Shown piece by piece: positions 1-8,159 of a stretch of DNA of 48,255 nt. Positions within the stretch are counted from its first letter, which is position 1; each line of letters starts with the position of its first letter. The stretch is from contig JAVSMS010000001.1 in NCBI GenBank assembly GCA_032027085.1, positions 2,634,309 through 2,682,563 on the forward strand. Direction: 5' to 3'. The notes beneath the pieces are model-generated. The model saw nothing but the letters and a program-made list of their open reading frames with translations. It was not told the DNA's origin and made no database searches. The position numbers and the translations under genes were made by a program. This DNA comes from Pseudorhodoplanes sp. Lineage in GTDB: Bacteria; Pseudomonadota; Alphaproteobacteria; Rhizobiales; Xanthobacteraceae.

Positions 1-383
1 GGAATGCGCTTCATGTAGGGCAGCGGCGGCATGTTCATGATCGACATGCAGGGCACCCGCGATTTTGCGACCGCATCCAGCAACTCCCGCACCCCCGGCG
101 AGCGGTATTGCGGCTCCTGCATGGCGAGCCCGATCAGGTCGTAGTCCTTCGGATTGACGCCGGCGGCGCCCCCGGCGGTCACCTTGCCGGGCAGCTTGCG
201 GGAATCGATCTCGACCGCCTCCTTGCGCCCCTTCACCGGCATGCGCACCCGAAACCCCTCGGCGTTGATCAGCTCGGCCTCCGCCGGCAGGCAGATCAGA
301 TGCACGGAATGGCCGCCGAACAGAATCTTGGAAGCAAGCAGCGAGCCATACGACGCGCCCATGATCATGATGTTGTAAGCCAT
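1..383 (-). CDS. Ketopantoate reductase-like NAD(P)-binding protein (3' end outside window)
   Basis: Only the N-terminal 127 residues lie in the window; the gene runs off its left edge. The protein opens with MAYNIMIMGASYGSLLASK, a beta-strand followed by a G-x-x-x-G dinucleotide-binding loop, then a second strand (HSVHLICL), as in the Rossmann domain of ApbA/PanE-type reductases. A later segment (MSIMNMPPLPYMKRI) fits the loop after the Rossmann core in that superfamily. The ATG at 383 is preceded by a strong ribosome binding site (GGGAGGAG, about 5 nt upstream). The Rossmann fold is well supported. The exact substrate is not: it may be a general 2-dehydropantoate-reductase-like or opine-type dehydrogenase, because the catalytic helical domain is missing here. 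Confidence 0.6.
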   Translation of the reverse strand, partial: MAYNIMIMGASYGSLLASKILFGGHSVHLICLPAEAELINAEGFRVRMPVKGRKEAVEIDSRKLPGKVTAGGAAGVNPKDYDLIGLAMQEPQYRSPGVRELLDAVAKSRVPCMSIMNMPPLPYMKRI

Positions 384-557
384 TGCCACTCCTCCCGAGT
401 TTCTGAAGGTGAAAAGCCTGTCAAAGCCGCTTTCACCAGAGGCGAACCCTATTCAGTCGATTGCGCCAGCGCAATCCAATGGGTGCAAATCAAGGCTTCG
501 CGATGGGTGTATCGCCACGCGCCTGGTCAATACTGACGCAACTGATGCGGACGGCGC

Positions 558-809
558 TCAGCGCCGCTTCCATTCCTTTTCCGGCACCTTGGCGCCGGCG
601 CGGCGCACGCTCTTGATCCGCAGCGGCGTCTGCCCGGATTTCGCGGCGATCTCGCGGTCCTGTTGCTCGATGATGTATTGCGCAGGCTTGTCGCCTTCGA
701 GACCACCAAGCGCGTCGGCCGGCACGCGGCGGTTCGAGCGCTGGCTGCCGTCTTCGTAGAAGACGTCGAACAGAACGAATTCAGTCCGCTTGGTGGGCTT
801 GCGTGCCAT
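558..809 (-). CDS. Small conserved basic protein, function unknown
   Basis: An 83-residue, highly charged, soluble protein with no signal peptide or membrane segment. It begins MARKPTKRTEF and contains a hydrophobic stretch (FVLFDVFYEDG) followed by an arginine-rich patch and a lysine/arginine-rich tail (VPEKEWKRR). The ATG at 809 is chosen over an upstream in-frame start because AAGGAAAG sits 5 nt before it. It lies 45 nt downstream of the ABC exporter on the same strand, so the two may be co-transcribed. I do not recognise a named domain; the composition suggests nucleic-acid or ribosome contact, but that is only inference. Confidence 0.65.
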   Translation of the reverse strand: MARKPTKRTEFVLFDVFYEDGSQRSNRRVPADALGGLEGDKPAQYIIEQQDREIAAKSGQTPLRIKSVRRAGAKVPEKEWKRR

Positions 810-854
810 GCACTTTCCTTGATGACAGGCGCGCAAACGGCGGATGGTTCCGCG

Positions 855-2702
855 TTATTCCGCCGCCTGCAGGCCGGGGGCATCGATGAAGCCGCCGGAC
901 TGCCGCCGCCAGAGCGCGGAATAGTGTCCGTCTGCGGCCAGCAATTCCTCATGCGTGCCTTGTTCGACAATACGGCCCTTGTCAAGGATCACGAGGCGAT
1001 CCATGCGCGCGATGGTGGAGAGCCGGTGCGCGATGGCGATCACGGTCTTCCCCTGCATGAGATTATCGAGACTGGACTGAATCGCCGCTTCGACTTCGGA
1101 ATCCAGCGCCGAGGTCGCCTCATCCAGCACCAAGATCGGTGCGTTCTTCAAAATCACGCGCGCAATCGCAACGCGCTGGCGCTGCCCGCCGGACAGCTTC
1201 ACGCCGCGCTCACCCACTTGCGCGTCATAGCCGCTCCGGTGCTTCCAGTCCTCCAGACCGACGATGAAGTCATGCGCCTGCGCGAGCTTCGCCGCGGCGA
1301 CAATATCCGCCTCGCTCGCAGACGGGCGGCCATAGCGGATGTTGTCGCGGATCGAGCGATGCAGCAGCGAGGTATCCTGCGTGACCACGGAAATCTGCGT
1401 GCGCAGGGATTCCTGCGTCACGTCGGCAATGTCCTGCCCGTCAATCAGGATGCGCCCGCCTTCGAGGTCGAAAAAGCGCAGCAGCAAATTGACCAGCGTC
1501 GACTTGCCGGCGCCGGAGCGGCCGACAAGGCCGATCTTCTCGCCGGGCTCGACCGTCAGTGACAGGTTGTCGATCAGTCCTTTCTCGCTGCCATAGCCGA
1601 AGCGAATGTCGTCAAAGACGATCTCGCCGCGCGACACCTTCAATTCCTTCGCGTCGGGCTTGTCGGGCAGGCCGAGCGGACGCGCGATGGCGCGCATGCC
1701 TTCCTGCACCACGCCGATATTTTCGAAAATGTCGGTCACCTGAAAAGCAACCCAGCCGGCGATGTTGACGATCTGCCACGCGAGCGGCAGCGCCATCGCC
1801 ACCGTGCCGATCTCGACCTTGCCCTGCGTCCAGAACCAGATCGAAAGGCCCGACACCGACGTCACCAGCAATGCGTTCAGCGTCGACAGGCAGAGGCTGA
1901 ACAGCGTGTTGAGCCGCAGCGAGGCGTGGAACAGGCCGGTATGCGTTTCCACCGACTGACGCACATAGGCGTCTTCCTCACGCGCACGGGCAAACAGCTT
2001 CAGTGTCAGGATATTGGTGTAGGTGTCGACAATGCGCCCGGTCATGATCGAGCGCGCTTCCGACACTTCGGTCGAGCGGTCGCGCATGCGCGGCACGAAG
2101 ACGCGCAGCAGCACGGCATAGGCGGCGAACCAGACCAGCACCGGCAATGCGAGCCAGCCGTCGGCGGAGGCCAGCAGCAGCATGGCGCTGGTTCCATATA
2201 CCAGGATGTACCAGACCGCCGTGATCATGGAGACCAGGCTCTCGCGCAAGGCGGGGCCGGTCTGCATCACCTTGTTGGCGATGCGGCCGGCGAAATCGTT
2301 CTGGAAGAAGGCCCAGCTCTGCCGCACCACATGCCAGTGGTTCTGCCAGCGGATCATGTTGGCGACATTGGCGGCGATCGCCTGGTTGGCGACGATGTTC
2401 TGCGCGGTGATGGCAAGCGGGCGCGCGATCAGCAGGATCGCCGCCATGCCCAGCAGGATGTGCCAGGAGTCAGCGAACAGCCTGTCGGGCTGGCTCGATG
2501 TCACCAGCGTCACCACGCGGCCGATGAAGACCGGGATGGTGGCGTCGAGCAGGGCGACGATGAAACCGGCAATGAACAGCAGCGCCAAGAGGCCCTTGGC
2601 CTGGCGCGCGAAGTGCCAGTAGAAGGCCGGCAAGGTCGCCGGCGGCTCCGGCTTGGCGGGCGGCGCGGTCGGCGCCAGCGCCTTTTCGAACCAGGTGAAC
2701 AT
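855..2702 (-). CDS. ABC transporter, fused permease and ATPase (type IV exporter, MsbA-like)
   Basis: A half-transporter of 615 residues that should dimerise in the inner membrane and use ATP to export a lipid, peptide or drug-like substrate. The N-terminal half (about residues 35-330) holds around six hydrophobic segments. The C-terminal half is a complete nucleotide-binding domain: Walker A GRSGAGKST (about 394-402), ABC signature LSGGQRQR (about 503), Walker B ILVLDEATSALD (about 523) and switch histidine IAHRLST (about 559). An in-frame start at 2774 would add 24 residues but has no ribosome binding site and reads through a 12-bp perfect inverted repeat (2727-2762). The ATG at 2702 has GAAGG 7 nt upstream and is preferred. 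Substrate cannot be told from sequence; rhizobial homologues are generally labelled only as ABC transporter ATP-binding protein/permease. Confidence 0.93.
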   Translation of the reverse strand: MFTWFEKALAPTAPPAKPEPPATLPAFYWHFARQAKGLLALLFIAGFIVALLDATIPVFIGRVVTLVTSSQPDRLFADSWHILLGMAAILLIARPLAITAQNIVANQAIAANVANMIRWQNHWHVVRQSWAFFQNDFAGRIANKVMQTGPALRESLVSMITAVWYILVYGTSAMLLLASADGWLALPVLVWFAAYAVLLRVFVPRMRDRSTEVSEARSIMTGRIVDTYTNILTLKLFARAREEDAYVRQSVETHTGLFHASLRLNTLFSLCLSTLNALLVTSVSGLSIWFWTQGKVEIGTVAMALPLAWQIVNIAGWVAFQVTDIFENIGVVQEGMRAIARPLGLPDKPDAKELKVSRGEIVFDDIRFGYGSEKGLIDNLSLTVEPGEKIGLVGRSGAGKSTLVNLLLRFFDLEGGRILIDGQDIADVTQESLRTQISVVTQDTSLLHRSIRDNIRYGRPSASEADIVAAAKLAQAHDFIVGLEDWKHRSGYDAQVGERGVKLSGGQRQRVAIARVILKNAPILVLDEATSALDSEVEAAIQSSLDNLMQGKTVIAIAHRLSTIARMDRLVILDKGRIVEQGTHEELLAADGHYSALWRRQSGGFIDAPGLQAAE

Positions 2703-2726
2703 GACGAGCCTTCGGACGTCCCAGCC

Positions 2727-2762
2727 CACGATGTTTTCAGCGAAATGGCCGAAAACATCGTG
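2727..2762. repeat. Perfect 12-bp inverted repeat upstream of the ABC exporter
   Basis: CACGATGTTTTC (2727-2738) and GAAAACATCGTG (2751-2762) are perfect reverse complements separated by 12 nt. The element ends 25 nt before the preferred start of the exporter. It may be an operator, a leader hairpin or a dispersed palindromic repeat. The adjoining 2790-2815 sequence (AAAACCGGTTCCCACTTTT) resembles intergenic repeats common in Rhizobiales genomes, which favours the last reading. Confidence 0.6.
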
Positions 2763-3161
2763 CGCCAGGCTCATAAGTTAGCGCTCGATCGGACGCAAAA
2801 CCGGTTCCCACTTTTACTGGTGCTGGTGCGGACGCCAAAAGGCGGCGCAAAACGCCGCCCTGCAGATCCGTTTCGTGATCGAATGTCCCTATTTAACCGG
2901 TCATCTTGACCAGACAATGGCGCGCTTACAATTTGCGGTGGCCGAGGCGGCGGCGAGTGCAAGCGTTTTGGCAAAGCGCATGATCTTTCCTCCCGTGCTG
3001 GCTCTCTGATGGGCCAAGCTCGGCGCATTTAATCGACCTGCAAAGGATTGTGCGATTCTCTTTTGCGATCTGGTTGCGTGCAGGGCGGTAGTGTTTCGCA
3101 TTTCGAAAATAAAAACGGCGGCTCGTTTCGGAGCCGCTGTTTCCGTTGAACGGATCGACTG
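2763..3161. other. Intergenic stretch with one doubtful tiny ORF
   Basis: About 400 nt between the L,D-transpeptidase and the ABC exporter, both on the minus strand. It contains the candidate dispersed repeat near 2790-2815 and one 26-codon ORF with a good ribosome binding site (2901-2981, listed separately). The promoter of the ABC exporter should lie here; I see no clear consensus boxes. Confidence 0.5.
2901..2981 (-). CDS. Possible 26-residue peptide or truncated exported protein
   Basis: The ATG at 2981 is preceded by an excellent ribosome binding site (GGGAGGAAAG, 3-4 nt spacing) and starts a typical signal-peptide beginning (MRFAKTLALAAASATA), but the frame stops after only 26 residues. 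Either it is a genuine very small peptide, or a decayed exported protein that lost its mature part. Nothing recognisable continues in the other frames downstream. The strong translation signal is the only reason to list it. Confidence 0.3.
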   Translation of the reverse strand: MRFAKTLALAAASATANCKRAIVWSR

Positions 3162-3770
3162 TCAGCGATGCTGCACCACGATCTTGGTGCCCACCGGCAC
3201 GCGCCCATACAGGTCGACCACGTCGTCATTCACCAGCCGGAAACATCCCGACGACACGGCGTGACCGATGGTTTCCGGCGCGTTGGTGCCGTGGATGCGA
3301 TAGACGGTGGCGCCGATATACATGGCGCGCGCACCCATAGGATTGCCGGGCCCGCCCGCCATCCAGCGCGGCAGATAGGGCTGGCGCGCGATCATTTCCT
3401 CCGGCGGCGTCCAGTCCGGCCATTCCGCCTTGCGGGTGATTCTGTGAATACCGCCCCATTGGAATCCGTCGCGGCCGACGCCGACCCCATAACGCATGGC
3501 GCGGTTGTTGCCCATCACGAGATAGAGGAACCGGTCCTGGGTGTTGACGATGATGGTACCCGGCGCCTCGTGCGTGCGGTAAAAGACCGGCTGCGGGCGA
3601 TATACATTATCGACCTGCGCGGCGCGGGCGGTATTGTCGATCCCGGGGTCGACATCGCGGATGGTTGGATTGGGAATGTCGGCCATCGGACGCAACTGAG
3701 CATTTCCGACAGCAGGAAGCACACAGAGTGCGGCGGTGGCCGCGAGTGTCAGCCATTGGCGAAAAAGCAT
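3162..3770 (-). CDS. L,D-transpeptidase (YkuD domain), exported
   Basis: A 202-residue periplasmic enzyme expected to cross-link peptidoglycan stems (3-3 links) or attach proteins to them through a catalytic cysteine. The N-terminus is a signal peptide (MLFRQWLTLAATAALCVLPAVGNA). The YkuD domain spans about residues 68-200, with the catalytic motif seen as HGTN (around 160-163) and VSSGCFRL (Cys near 176). The ATG at 3770 is preferred over an upstream start because GGGGAT lies just before it and the signal peptide starts there. A paralogue with the same core (GTI-VN/VD, YGVGVGR, KAEWP-WTP, HGTN, SSGC) lies at 14397-15065. Fold and chemistry are secure; the physiological target is not. Confidence 0.92.
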   Translation of the reverse strand: MLFRQWLTLAATAALCVLPAVGNAQLRPMADIPNPTIRDVDPGIDNTARAAQVDNVYRPQPVFYRTHEAPGTIIVNTQDRFLYLVMGNNRAMRYGVGVGRDGFQWGGIHRITRKAEWPDWTPPEEMIARQPYLPRWMAGGPGNPMGARAMYIGATVYRIHGTNAPETIGHAVSSGCFRLVNDDVVDLYGRVPVGTKIVVQHR

Positions 3771-3883
3771 GAAATCCCCGACGTGGTGCAATCCGGCGCT
3801 GAGTCTGCCAAGATTTTCAGCCTGAATTCAATACATTCGGGCCGCATAACTGGAATGTGAGGCGGAAAAGCGACACATCGCGG

Positions 3884-4081
3884 TCACGTCGCCGCCCTGG
3901 CGCGCAGGCAATTGCGGCACAGGCAGTCGCCGGCGGCCGGTAATGGCAGCCGGACCGGCTCGGCATCGCACCAGCAGCCACCGCCGAGGCTGCAGGTGAA
4001 AGTCTCTCCGCAACCGGCGCAGATCAGGCTGCGCGGCAGGGTCTTCCGGGTATCCGGTTCATTTTGATCTGGCATTGCCAC
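3884..4081 (-). CDS. Cysteine-rich CWC family small protein
   Basis: A 65-residue cytoplasmic protein with cysteines arranged as I-C-AG-C, T-C, then the diagnostic C-W-C, and finally C-L-C-x2-C near the end. This matches the small Cys_rich_CWC family, which probably binds a metal such as zinc; no biochemical role is established. The sequence reads MAMPDQNEPDTRKTLP before the first cysteine pair. A second in-frame ATG two codons later is an equally possible start, and neither has a strong ribosome binding site. It sits between the L,D-transpeptidase and a decayed hydrolase gene on the same strand. Confidence 0.8.
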   Translation of the reverse strand: MAMPDQNEPDTRKTLPRSLICAGCGETFTCSLGGGCWCDAEPVRLPLPAAGDCLCRNCLRARAAT

Positions 4082-4084
4082 CGA

Positions 4085-4360
4085 TCATGTGCCCCGTCCC
4101 CAAAGGCCGCAATAGGGGCGCCCATGGGCGACGGGATCGGTAGCGATCACGCCCTCCCTGGTGACAATGAACATCGCCTGATGATTGCCTTTGCGGAAGA
4201 TATAGACGTTATCGGTGCCCTCACCTTGGTGGTTTCGGTCTGCGGACGCTGTTGCTGCTGGGCGGCGGCCAATTGCATTCCGCCGACAGAATCGCCGCCG
4301 CCAGTGTCGTGCCCTCCAGAAATATTGTTCTATGCGTATCTGCAAATGCAAACATCCGGC
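4085..4360 (-). pseudogene. Remnant of an exported metallo-beta-lactamase-fold hydrolase (frameshifted, truncated)
   Basis: Read on the minus strand, one frame gives AAAQQQQRPQTETTKV and the next frame continues EGTDNVYIFRKGNHQAMFIV then TREGVIATDP. Together these match the start of periplasmic MBL-fold hydrolases, where a Gln/Pro-rich segment after the signal peptide is followed by T-x-K-V-x-G-T-D-N-V-Y-I-F-R and G-V-I-A-T-D-P. The two parts are out of frame by one base at 4227-4230 (AAGGTGAGGG, as if one G was lost). A hydrophobic run upstream (GTTLAAAILSA) is in a third frame and looks like the former signal peptide. The frame ends about 13 residues after ATDP, before any HxHxDH metal site, so the catalytic domain is gone. 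Confidence 0.65.
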
Positions 4361-4443
4361 GGAGCTTTCGCGCCACCGAACTCGAACATCGCCAATCTGC
4401 AGACTATTCCGTCGCCTCGCGCATCCTGGGATGCGGAGCCGAT

Positions 4444-5514
4444 CTATCCCAAGGCCTGCTTTTGCCGGCTCGTTGCCGCTCCCTCGACCTCGGTCATCGC
4501 CGCTTCCACAGCCTCGATGACTGCTTCCGTTTCCGGCCAATGAGCGCTGGGCCTGCGGTGCCGGACATATCGCAGCGGCGGCAGGACAAAGCGGACATTG
4601 CGGTTGATGGGCCCGGCAAGAAACGGATCGGTGAAAGTGTAGATTCCGACCGAGGGCTTGCCGAGCGCCGCCGCGATATGCAGCAACCCGGAATCATTGC
4701 CAATGAAGATATCAGCGGCCGCGACCCGATAGGTCGATGTCAGCAACGAGCTTTCCGTGGCGACCTGCACATCGCCGCCCGCAAGCTCGCGTAATCGCTC
4801 GGCGAGGGGACGTTCAAATGCAGCGCCGAGCACCCAGACGGCGTAGCCGCGGCGCACAAGCCAGCGCGCCAGCGTCGCGTATTGCTCGATCGGCCAATTC
4901 TTCAATTCGTCTGTCGATCCGGGCGCAATGGCCGCGATCAGTCTGCCGGCATCCGGCAGATTGTGGATCCGGCGAAAATCCGCGAGCATTGCCGGAGAAA
5001 TGTCGATGCGCGGTTCGGGCCACTCACGCGGCCGTTTCTCGCCGCGATCGAGCGCAAGCGCTGCAAGCTGGTCCACCATGCGCCGGTTTCTGTATTCGAA
5101 GATACGGGGCCGGTTGATGACAAGGAAACGTGCCTCGCCCCACCAGCCGACGCGTTCGGGAATGCCTGCAAAGAATGGCGCAATGGCCGGCTTCCACGAG
5201 CGCGAGAGGATATAGGCCTTGCGATAGCCGCGGGATCGCAGCGTTTTGGCGAATTCCATCCGCCGCATGAAGTGCAGACGCGAATGTCCGCCAAACGGTT
5301 CGGCAATGCCTTCACGCACGCCGGGCATCAGAAAGGCGATGTCCGTCGCCGGCGATTGCCCCACCATGTCGATCGGGCAGCCGGGATTGCGTTCACGGAT
5401 CAACTGGACCGCGGTGTGACTGCGAACGAAATCGCCGATGCCCGGAAAGGAAATCACCACGATCGGCGCGTCGTCCGATTCGTCGTTTGCAACTCTTTTG
5501 ACGTCTGGCAGCAA
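4444..5514 (-). CDS. Glycosyltransferase family 9 (ADP-heptose:LPS heptosyltransferase-like)
   Basis: A 356-residue cytoplasmic GT-B enzyme likely to transfer a sugar to the LPS core or a related surface glycan. Features include the N-terminal IVVISFPGIGDFVRSHTAV (family G-x-G-D loop), a mid-protein APGSTDELKNWPIEQYATL segment, and the C-terminal donor-binding IGNDSGLLHIAAALGKPSVG. The frame is open up to a TTG at 5631, which would overlap the upstream gene by 23 nt and has no ribosome binding site. The in-frame TTG at 5514 is preceded by GGAAGGA at 6 nt and gives the usual family length, so it is preferred. Whether the donor is ADP-heptose is inference. Confidence 0.85.
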   Translation of the reverse strand: MLPDVKRVANDESDDAPIVVISFPGIGDFVRSHTAVQLIRERNPGCPIDMVGQSPATDIAFLMPGVREGIAEPFGGHSRLHFMRRMEFAKTLRSRGYRKAYILSRSWKPAIAPFFAGIPERVGWWGEARFLVINRPRIFEYRNRRMVDQLAALALDRGEKRPREWPEPRIDISPAMLADFRRIHNLPDAGRLIAAIAPGSTDELKNWPIEQYATLARWLVRRGYAVWVLGAAFERPLAERLRELAGGDVQVATESSLLTSTYRVAAADIFIGNDSGLLHIAAALGKPSVGIYTFTDPFLAGPINRNVRFVLPPLRYVRHRRPSAHWPETEAVIEAVEAAMTEVEGAATSRQKQALG

Positions 5515-5608
5515 CGATATTCCTTCCAAGCTCGTCGAATCGCACTCCCGGACGAACCTTATTCCGGCACCATTGGCAACGGCACTGCCAAATTTTGGCC
5601 AGACAGGG

Positions 5609-6400
5609 TTACTGATCGCCGGAGCCGACAAAACCTGTGATCTTCCAGCCAGCGGCGTCCTTTACGTAGCAGAGCTGGTCATTGCCAAGCGGCGCAATGG
5701 CGTCCGCCGACACGAAGCCGGTCTTGCCAGAGGGTGTCACCACCTTGATCAGGGGGATCTGGCCCGACGGGGGGTCGTCGTTTTCGTCCGGGAGAATGCG
5801 CATGAAATGCAGGCCGAGCTTTTCTGAAACCGGCGCTTTTGCGTTATTGGAGGACCGCACCTCGACGCCGTCAGCCAGCGGATAGCCCCATTCACCCGGA
5901 TCGGTCTGGGTAGTCTTGGCGAGTTGTTCCAGCGCCTTTTCGTCGAAAGTCGGGTCGGCCGGCGTACAGACAACGCCCTGCTTTCCGGGGAACGGAGCGG
6001 CGGTCGGATCTCCGGCATAGCCGAGCAGAAGGTCCCAGCCCTCCGCGTCCTTGCCTGCAAGTCCGGTGGCGGCGGCGAGATTGTCGATGCCCGGTTTCGT
6101 CTTGTCGGCCTTGTCGCCGTCCTCCGCTTCCCAGAAGAAACCTTGCGTCACCACCAGCTTCGCCAGGGCAGCGCGATCCTTCTTCTGTGCGATGTCGGCA
6201 AGCTGTTTGCGGAAGGCCTCGAAACTCGCATCGTTGAACGGCCCCGGCAATTGCACCGCCACCGGCTTGTAGGCCTTGGCGGGAGCGACCGCGGGGGCCT
6301 GTTGCTGGGGCTTGGCCTGCGCCAATTGCAGGCTTTGCGCGGACGCCGCAACCGGCGCGAACAGGGCGATGGCAATTGTCACGGATAAAAGCGAGCGCAT
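5609..6400 (-). CDS. Exported protein of unknown function with SH3-like C-terminus
   Basis: A 263-residue secreted or periplasmic protein. It starts with a clear signal peptide (MRSLLSVTIAIALFAPVAASAQS), followed by a Gln/Pro/Ala-rich linker and a mainly helical region (about residues 50-130). The C-terminal about 70 residues (IPLIKVVTPSGKTGFVSADA then LCYVKDAAGWKI) read like a bacterial SH3 repeat, in which a surface strand pair follows a KTGFV turn. GGAGACC lies before the ATG at 6400. It lies upstream of the glycosyltransferase on the same strand, with 94 nt between. I recognise no characterised homologue; an envelope role is inferred only from export and neighbours. Confidence 0.75.
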   Translation of the reverse strand: MRSLLSVTIAIALFAPVAASAQSLQLAQAKPQQQAPAVAPAKAYKPVAVQLPGPFNDASFEAFRKQLADIAQKKDRAALAKLVVTQGFFWEAEDGDKADKTKPGIDNLAAATGLAGKDAEGWDLLLGYAGDPTAAPFPGKQGVVCTPADPTFDEKALEQLAKTTQTDPGEWGYPLADGVEVRSSNNAKAPVSEKLGLHFMRILPDENDDPPSGQIPLIKVVTPSGKTGFVSADAIAPLGNDQLCYVKDAAGWKITGFVGSGDQ

Positions 6401-6588
6401 AGGGGTCTCCGGGAAAACGGGCGCGTGCTGCCTTAGTGGCAGATTGCGACGGCCTTGCGGCGCTGGACATGCCGCGACGGTCAATGGATATGAATGCTGG
6501 CACCCTCGGGGGTTGGGGCTCTTGCCATGGATCGCGGCGAGACGCCATTCCGTTCATCTCCGGCATTTTTGAAACCGATTGGCAGATC

Positions 6589-6945
6589 ATGACCGCGACG
6601 CTGTTTTCTCCCTACCTCACGCCATTTCTTCTTCTCATCGGCTCCAATGTCTTCATGACCTTCGCCTGGTACGGACATTTGCGGTTCAAGGCTGCGCCGC
6701 TTCTGCTCGTCATTGTCGCGAGCTGGGGGATCGCCTTCATCGAATATTGCATGGCGGTGCCCGCCAACCGCTTCGGCAGCGCCGTCTACAGCGCCGCCGA
6801 ACTCAAGACCATGCAGGAGGTGATCACACTCGCGGTGTTTGCGGTCTTTTCCGTTCTCTATCTGAAGGAGCCGCTCGGCTGGAACCATGCACTTGGCTTC
6901 AGTTTGATCGCGCTCGGTGCCTTCTTCGTCTTCCAGAAATGGTGA
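6589..6945 (+). CDS. DMT-superfamily small membrane protein (DUF486)
   Basis: A 118-residue inner-membrane protein with four hydrophobic segments: about residues 8-24 (LTPFLLLIGSNVFMTFAWYG), 32-50, 75-92 and 98-117. The conserved pieces FMTFAWYGHL, WGIAFIEYCMAVPANR and LGWNHALGFSLIALGAFFVF match the DUF486 group within the drug/metabolite transporter superfamily, which has half the helices of a full DMT carrier and probably dimerises. No substrate is known. The frame is open further upstream, but this ATG gives the normal family start and length. It is transcribed divergently from the exported protein gene at 5609-6400. Confidence 0.88.
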   Translation: MTATLFSPYLTPFLLLIGSNVFMTFAWYGHLRFKAAPLLLVIVASWGIAFIEYCMAVPANRFGSAVYSAAELKTMQEVITLAVFAVFSVLYLKEPLGWNHALGFSLIALGAFFVFQKW

Positions 6946-6948
6946 GGC

Positions 6949-8094
6949 TCACTTCGCCGGCGTGACGCGCAGAATGCGACCGGCGGAATTGTCGGTGAGA
7001 AGCCACAGCGCCCCGTCCGGTCCCGCACGTACGTCGCGGATGCGTTCGTTGAGATTGCGCAACAGCCGCTCCTCGTGCACGACACGCTCGCCGTTCAATT
7101 CAAGCCGCACCAGGATTCGGGTGGCGAGCCCGCCGATGAACACATTGCCCTTCCATTTTGGAAACAGCTCGCCCTGATAGAACGTCATGCCGGACGGCGC
7201 GATCACCGGCGTCCATTGAATGATCGGCTGCTCCATGCCGGGCTTTTGCGTGGCCTCGTGGATTTTCGCGCCGGAATAGTCGATGCCATAGCCGATCACC
7301 GGCCAGCCGTAATTCTTGCCGGCTTCCGGAATGTTGATCTCGTCGCCCCCGCGCGGCCCATGTTCGTGCATCCAGAACTTGCCGGAGGCCGGATTGAGCG
7401 CCGCGCCCTGCGAGTTGCGGTGACCGTAGCTCCAGATTTCCGGCCTGGCGCCCTGCTTGCCGACGAAGGGATTGTTTTTCGGCACCGAACCGTCCGGCGC
7501 GATGCGGATCACCTTGCCGAGATGCGTGCCGAGATTCTGCGCCTGATCGCGCGGGCCGAAATGGTCACCGGTGGTCAGAAACAGGTTGCCGTCCGGCATC
7601 TGCACGATGCGGCAGCCGAAATGATTGCCGCTCGATGGCGGCCCTTCCTGCCGGAAGATGCGCTGGACCTTGTCGAGCCTCGGGGTTTCGCCCGCATCGA
7701 GCTCGGCGCGCGCGAGTGCGGTTTGCGCGCCGCCGCTCACAGGATCGGAATAGCAGAAATAGATGGTGCGGTTCCGCGCGAAGTCGCGGTCGACAATGAC
7801 ATCGAGGAGCCCGCCCTGGCCCGACGCCGCCACCTTCGGCACGCCCGCCAGCGGCAGCGAAAGCTTGCCGTCGGGCGAGACCAGCCGCATCCGCCCCGGA
7901 CGTTCGGTCACCAGCAGGCGCCCGTCGGGAAGAAATGTGAGCGCCCAGGGGTTCACAAGGCCGGTGGCGATCGTTTCCACCTGGATGTTGCCGGCTTCGC
8001 TTTTGAAAACGGGCGTCTGCGCCGATACGGGATTGCCTGCAACATTGGCTGCAAGAACAAGGCCGGCAAGGCCGGCTGTCAGACGCGCATGCAT
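6949..8094 (-). CDS. PQQ-dependent sugar dehydrogenase (soluble aldose dehydrogenase type)
   Basis: A 381-residue periplasmic six-bladed beta-propeller of the GSDH family (YliI/soluble glucose dehydrogenase type), expected to oxidise aldoses with pyrroloquinoline quinone and calcium. An N-terminal signal peptide (MHARLTAGLAGLVLAANVAG) is followed by family blocks: GLVNPWALTFLPDGRLLVTE, SSGNHFGCRIVQMPDGNLFL, HLGKVIRIAPDGS, GHRNSQGAALNP, HEHGPRGGDEIN and PSGMTFYQGE, plus a C-terminal RIRDVRAGPDGALWLLTD. The histidine in SGNHFG corresponds to the catalytic base of the family. The start at 8094 is used because GGAGA lies 7 nt upstream; a TTG two codons earlier is less likely. It converges with the DUF486 gene, leaving 3 nt between stops. 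Confidence 0.92.
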   Translation of the reverse strand: MHARLTAGLAGLVLAANVAGNPVSAQTPVFKSEAGNIQVETIATGLVNPWALTFLPDGRLLVTERPGRMRLVSPDGKLSLPLAGVPKVAASGQGGLLDVIVDRDFARNRTIYFCYSDPVSGGAQTALARAELDAGETPRLDKVQRIFRQEGPPSSGNHFGCRIVQMPDGNLFLTTGDHFGPRDQAQNLGTHLGKVIRIAPDGSVPKNNPFVGKQGARPEIWSYGHRNSQGAALNPASGKFWMHEHGPRGGDEINIPEAGKNYGWPVIGYGIDYSGAKIHEATQKPGMEQPIIQWTPVIAPSGMTFYQGELFPKWKGNVFIGGLATRILVRLELNGERVVHEERLLRNLNERIRDVRAGPDGALWLLTDNSAGRILRVTPAK

Positions 8095-8159
8095 CGGCAA
8101 TCTCCGTCGAAGGCTTGGCTCCTAACGGTAAGAACGTCTGAACAGTTCCGGTAGTCCCT

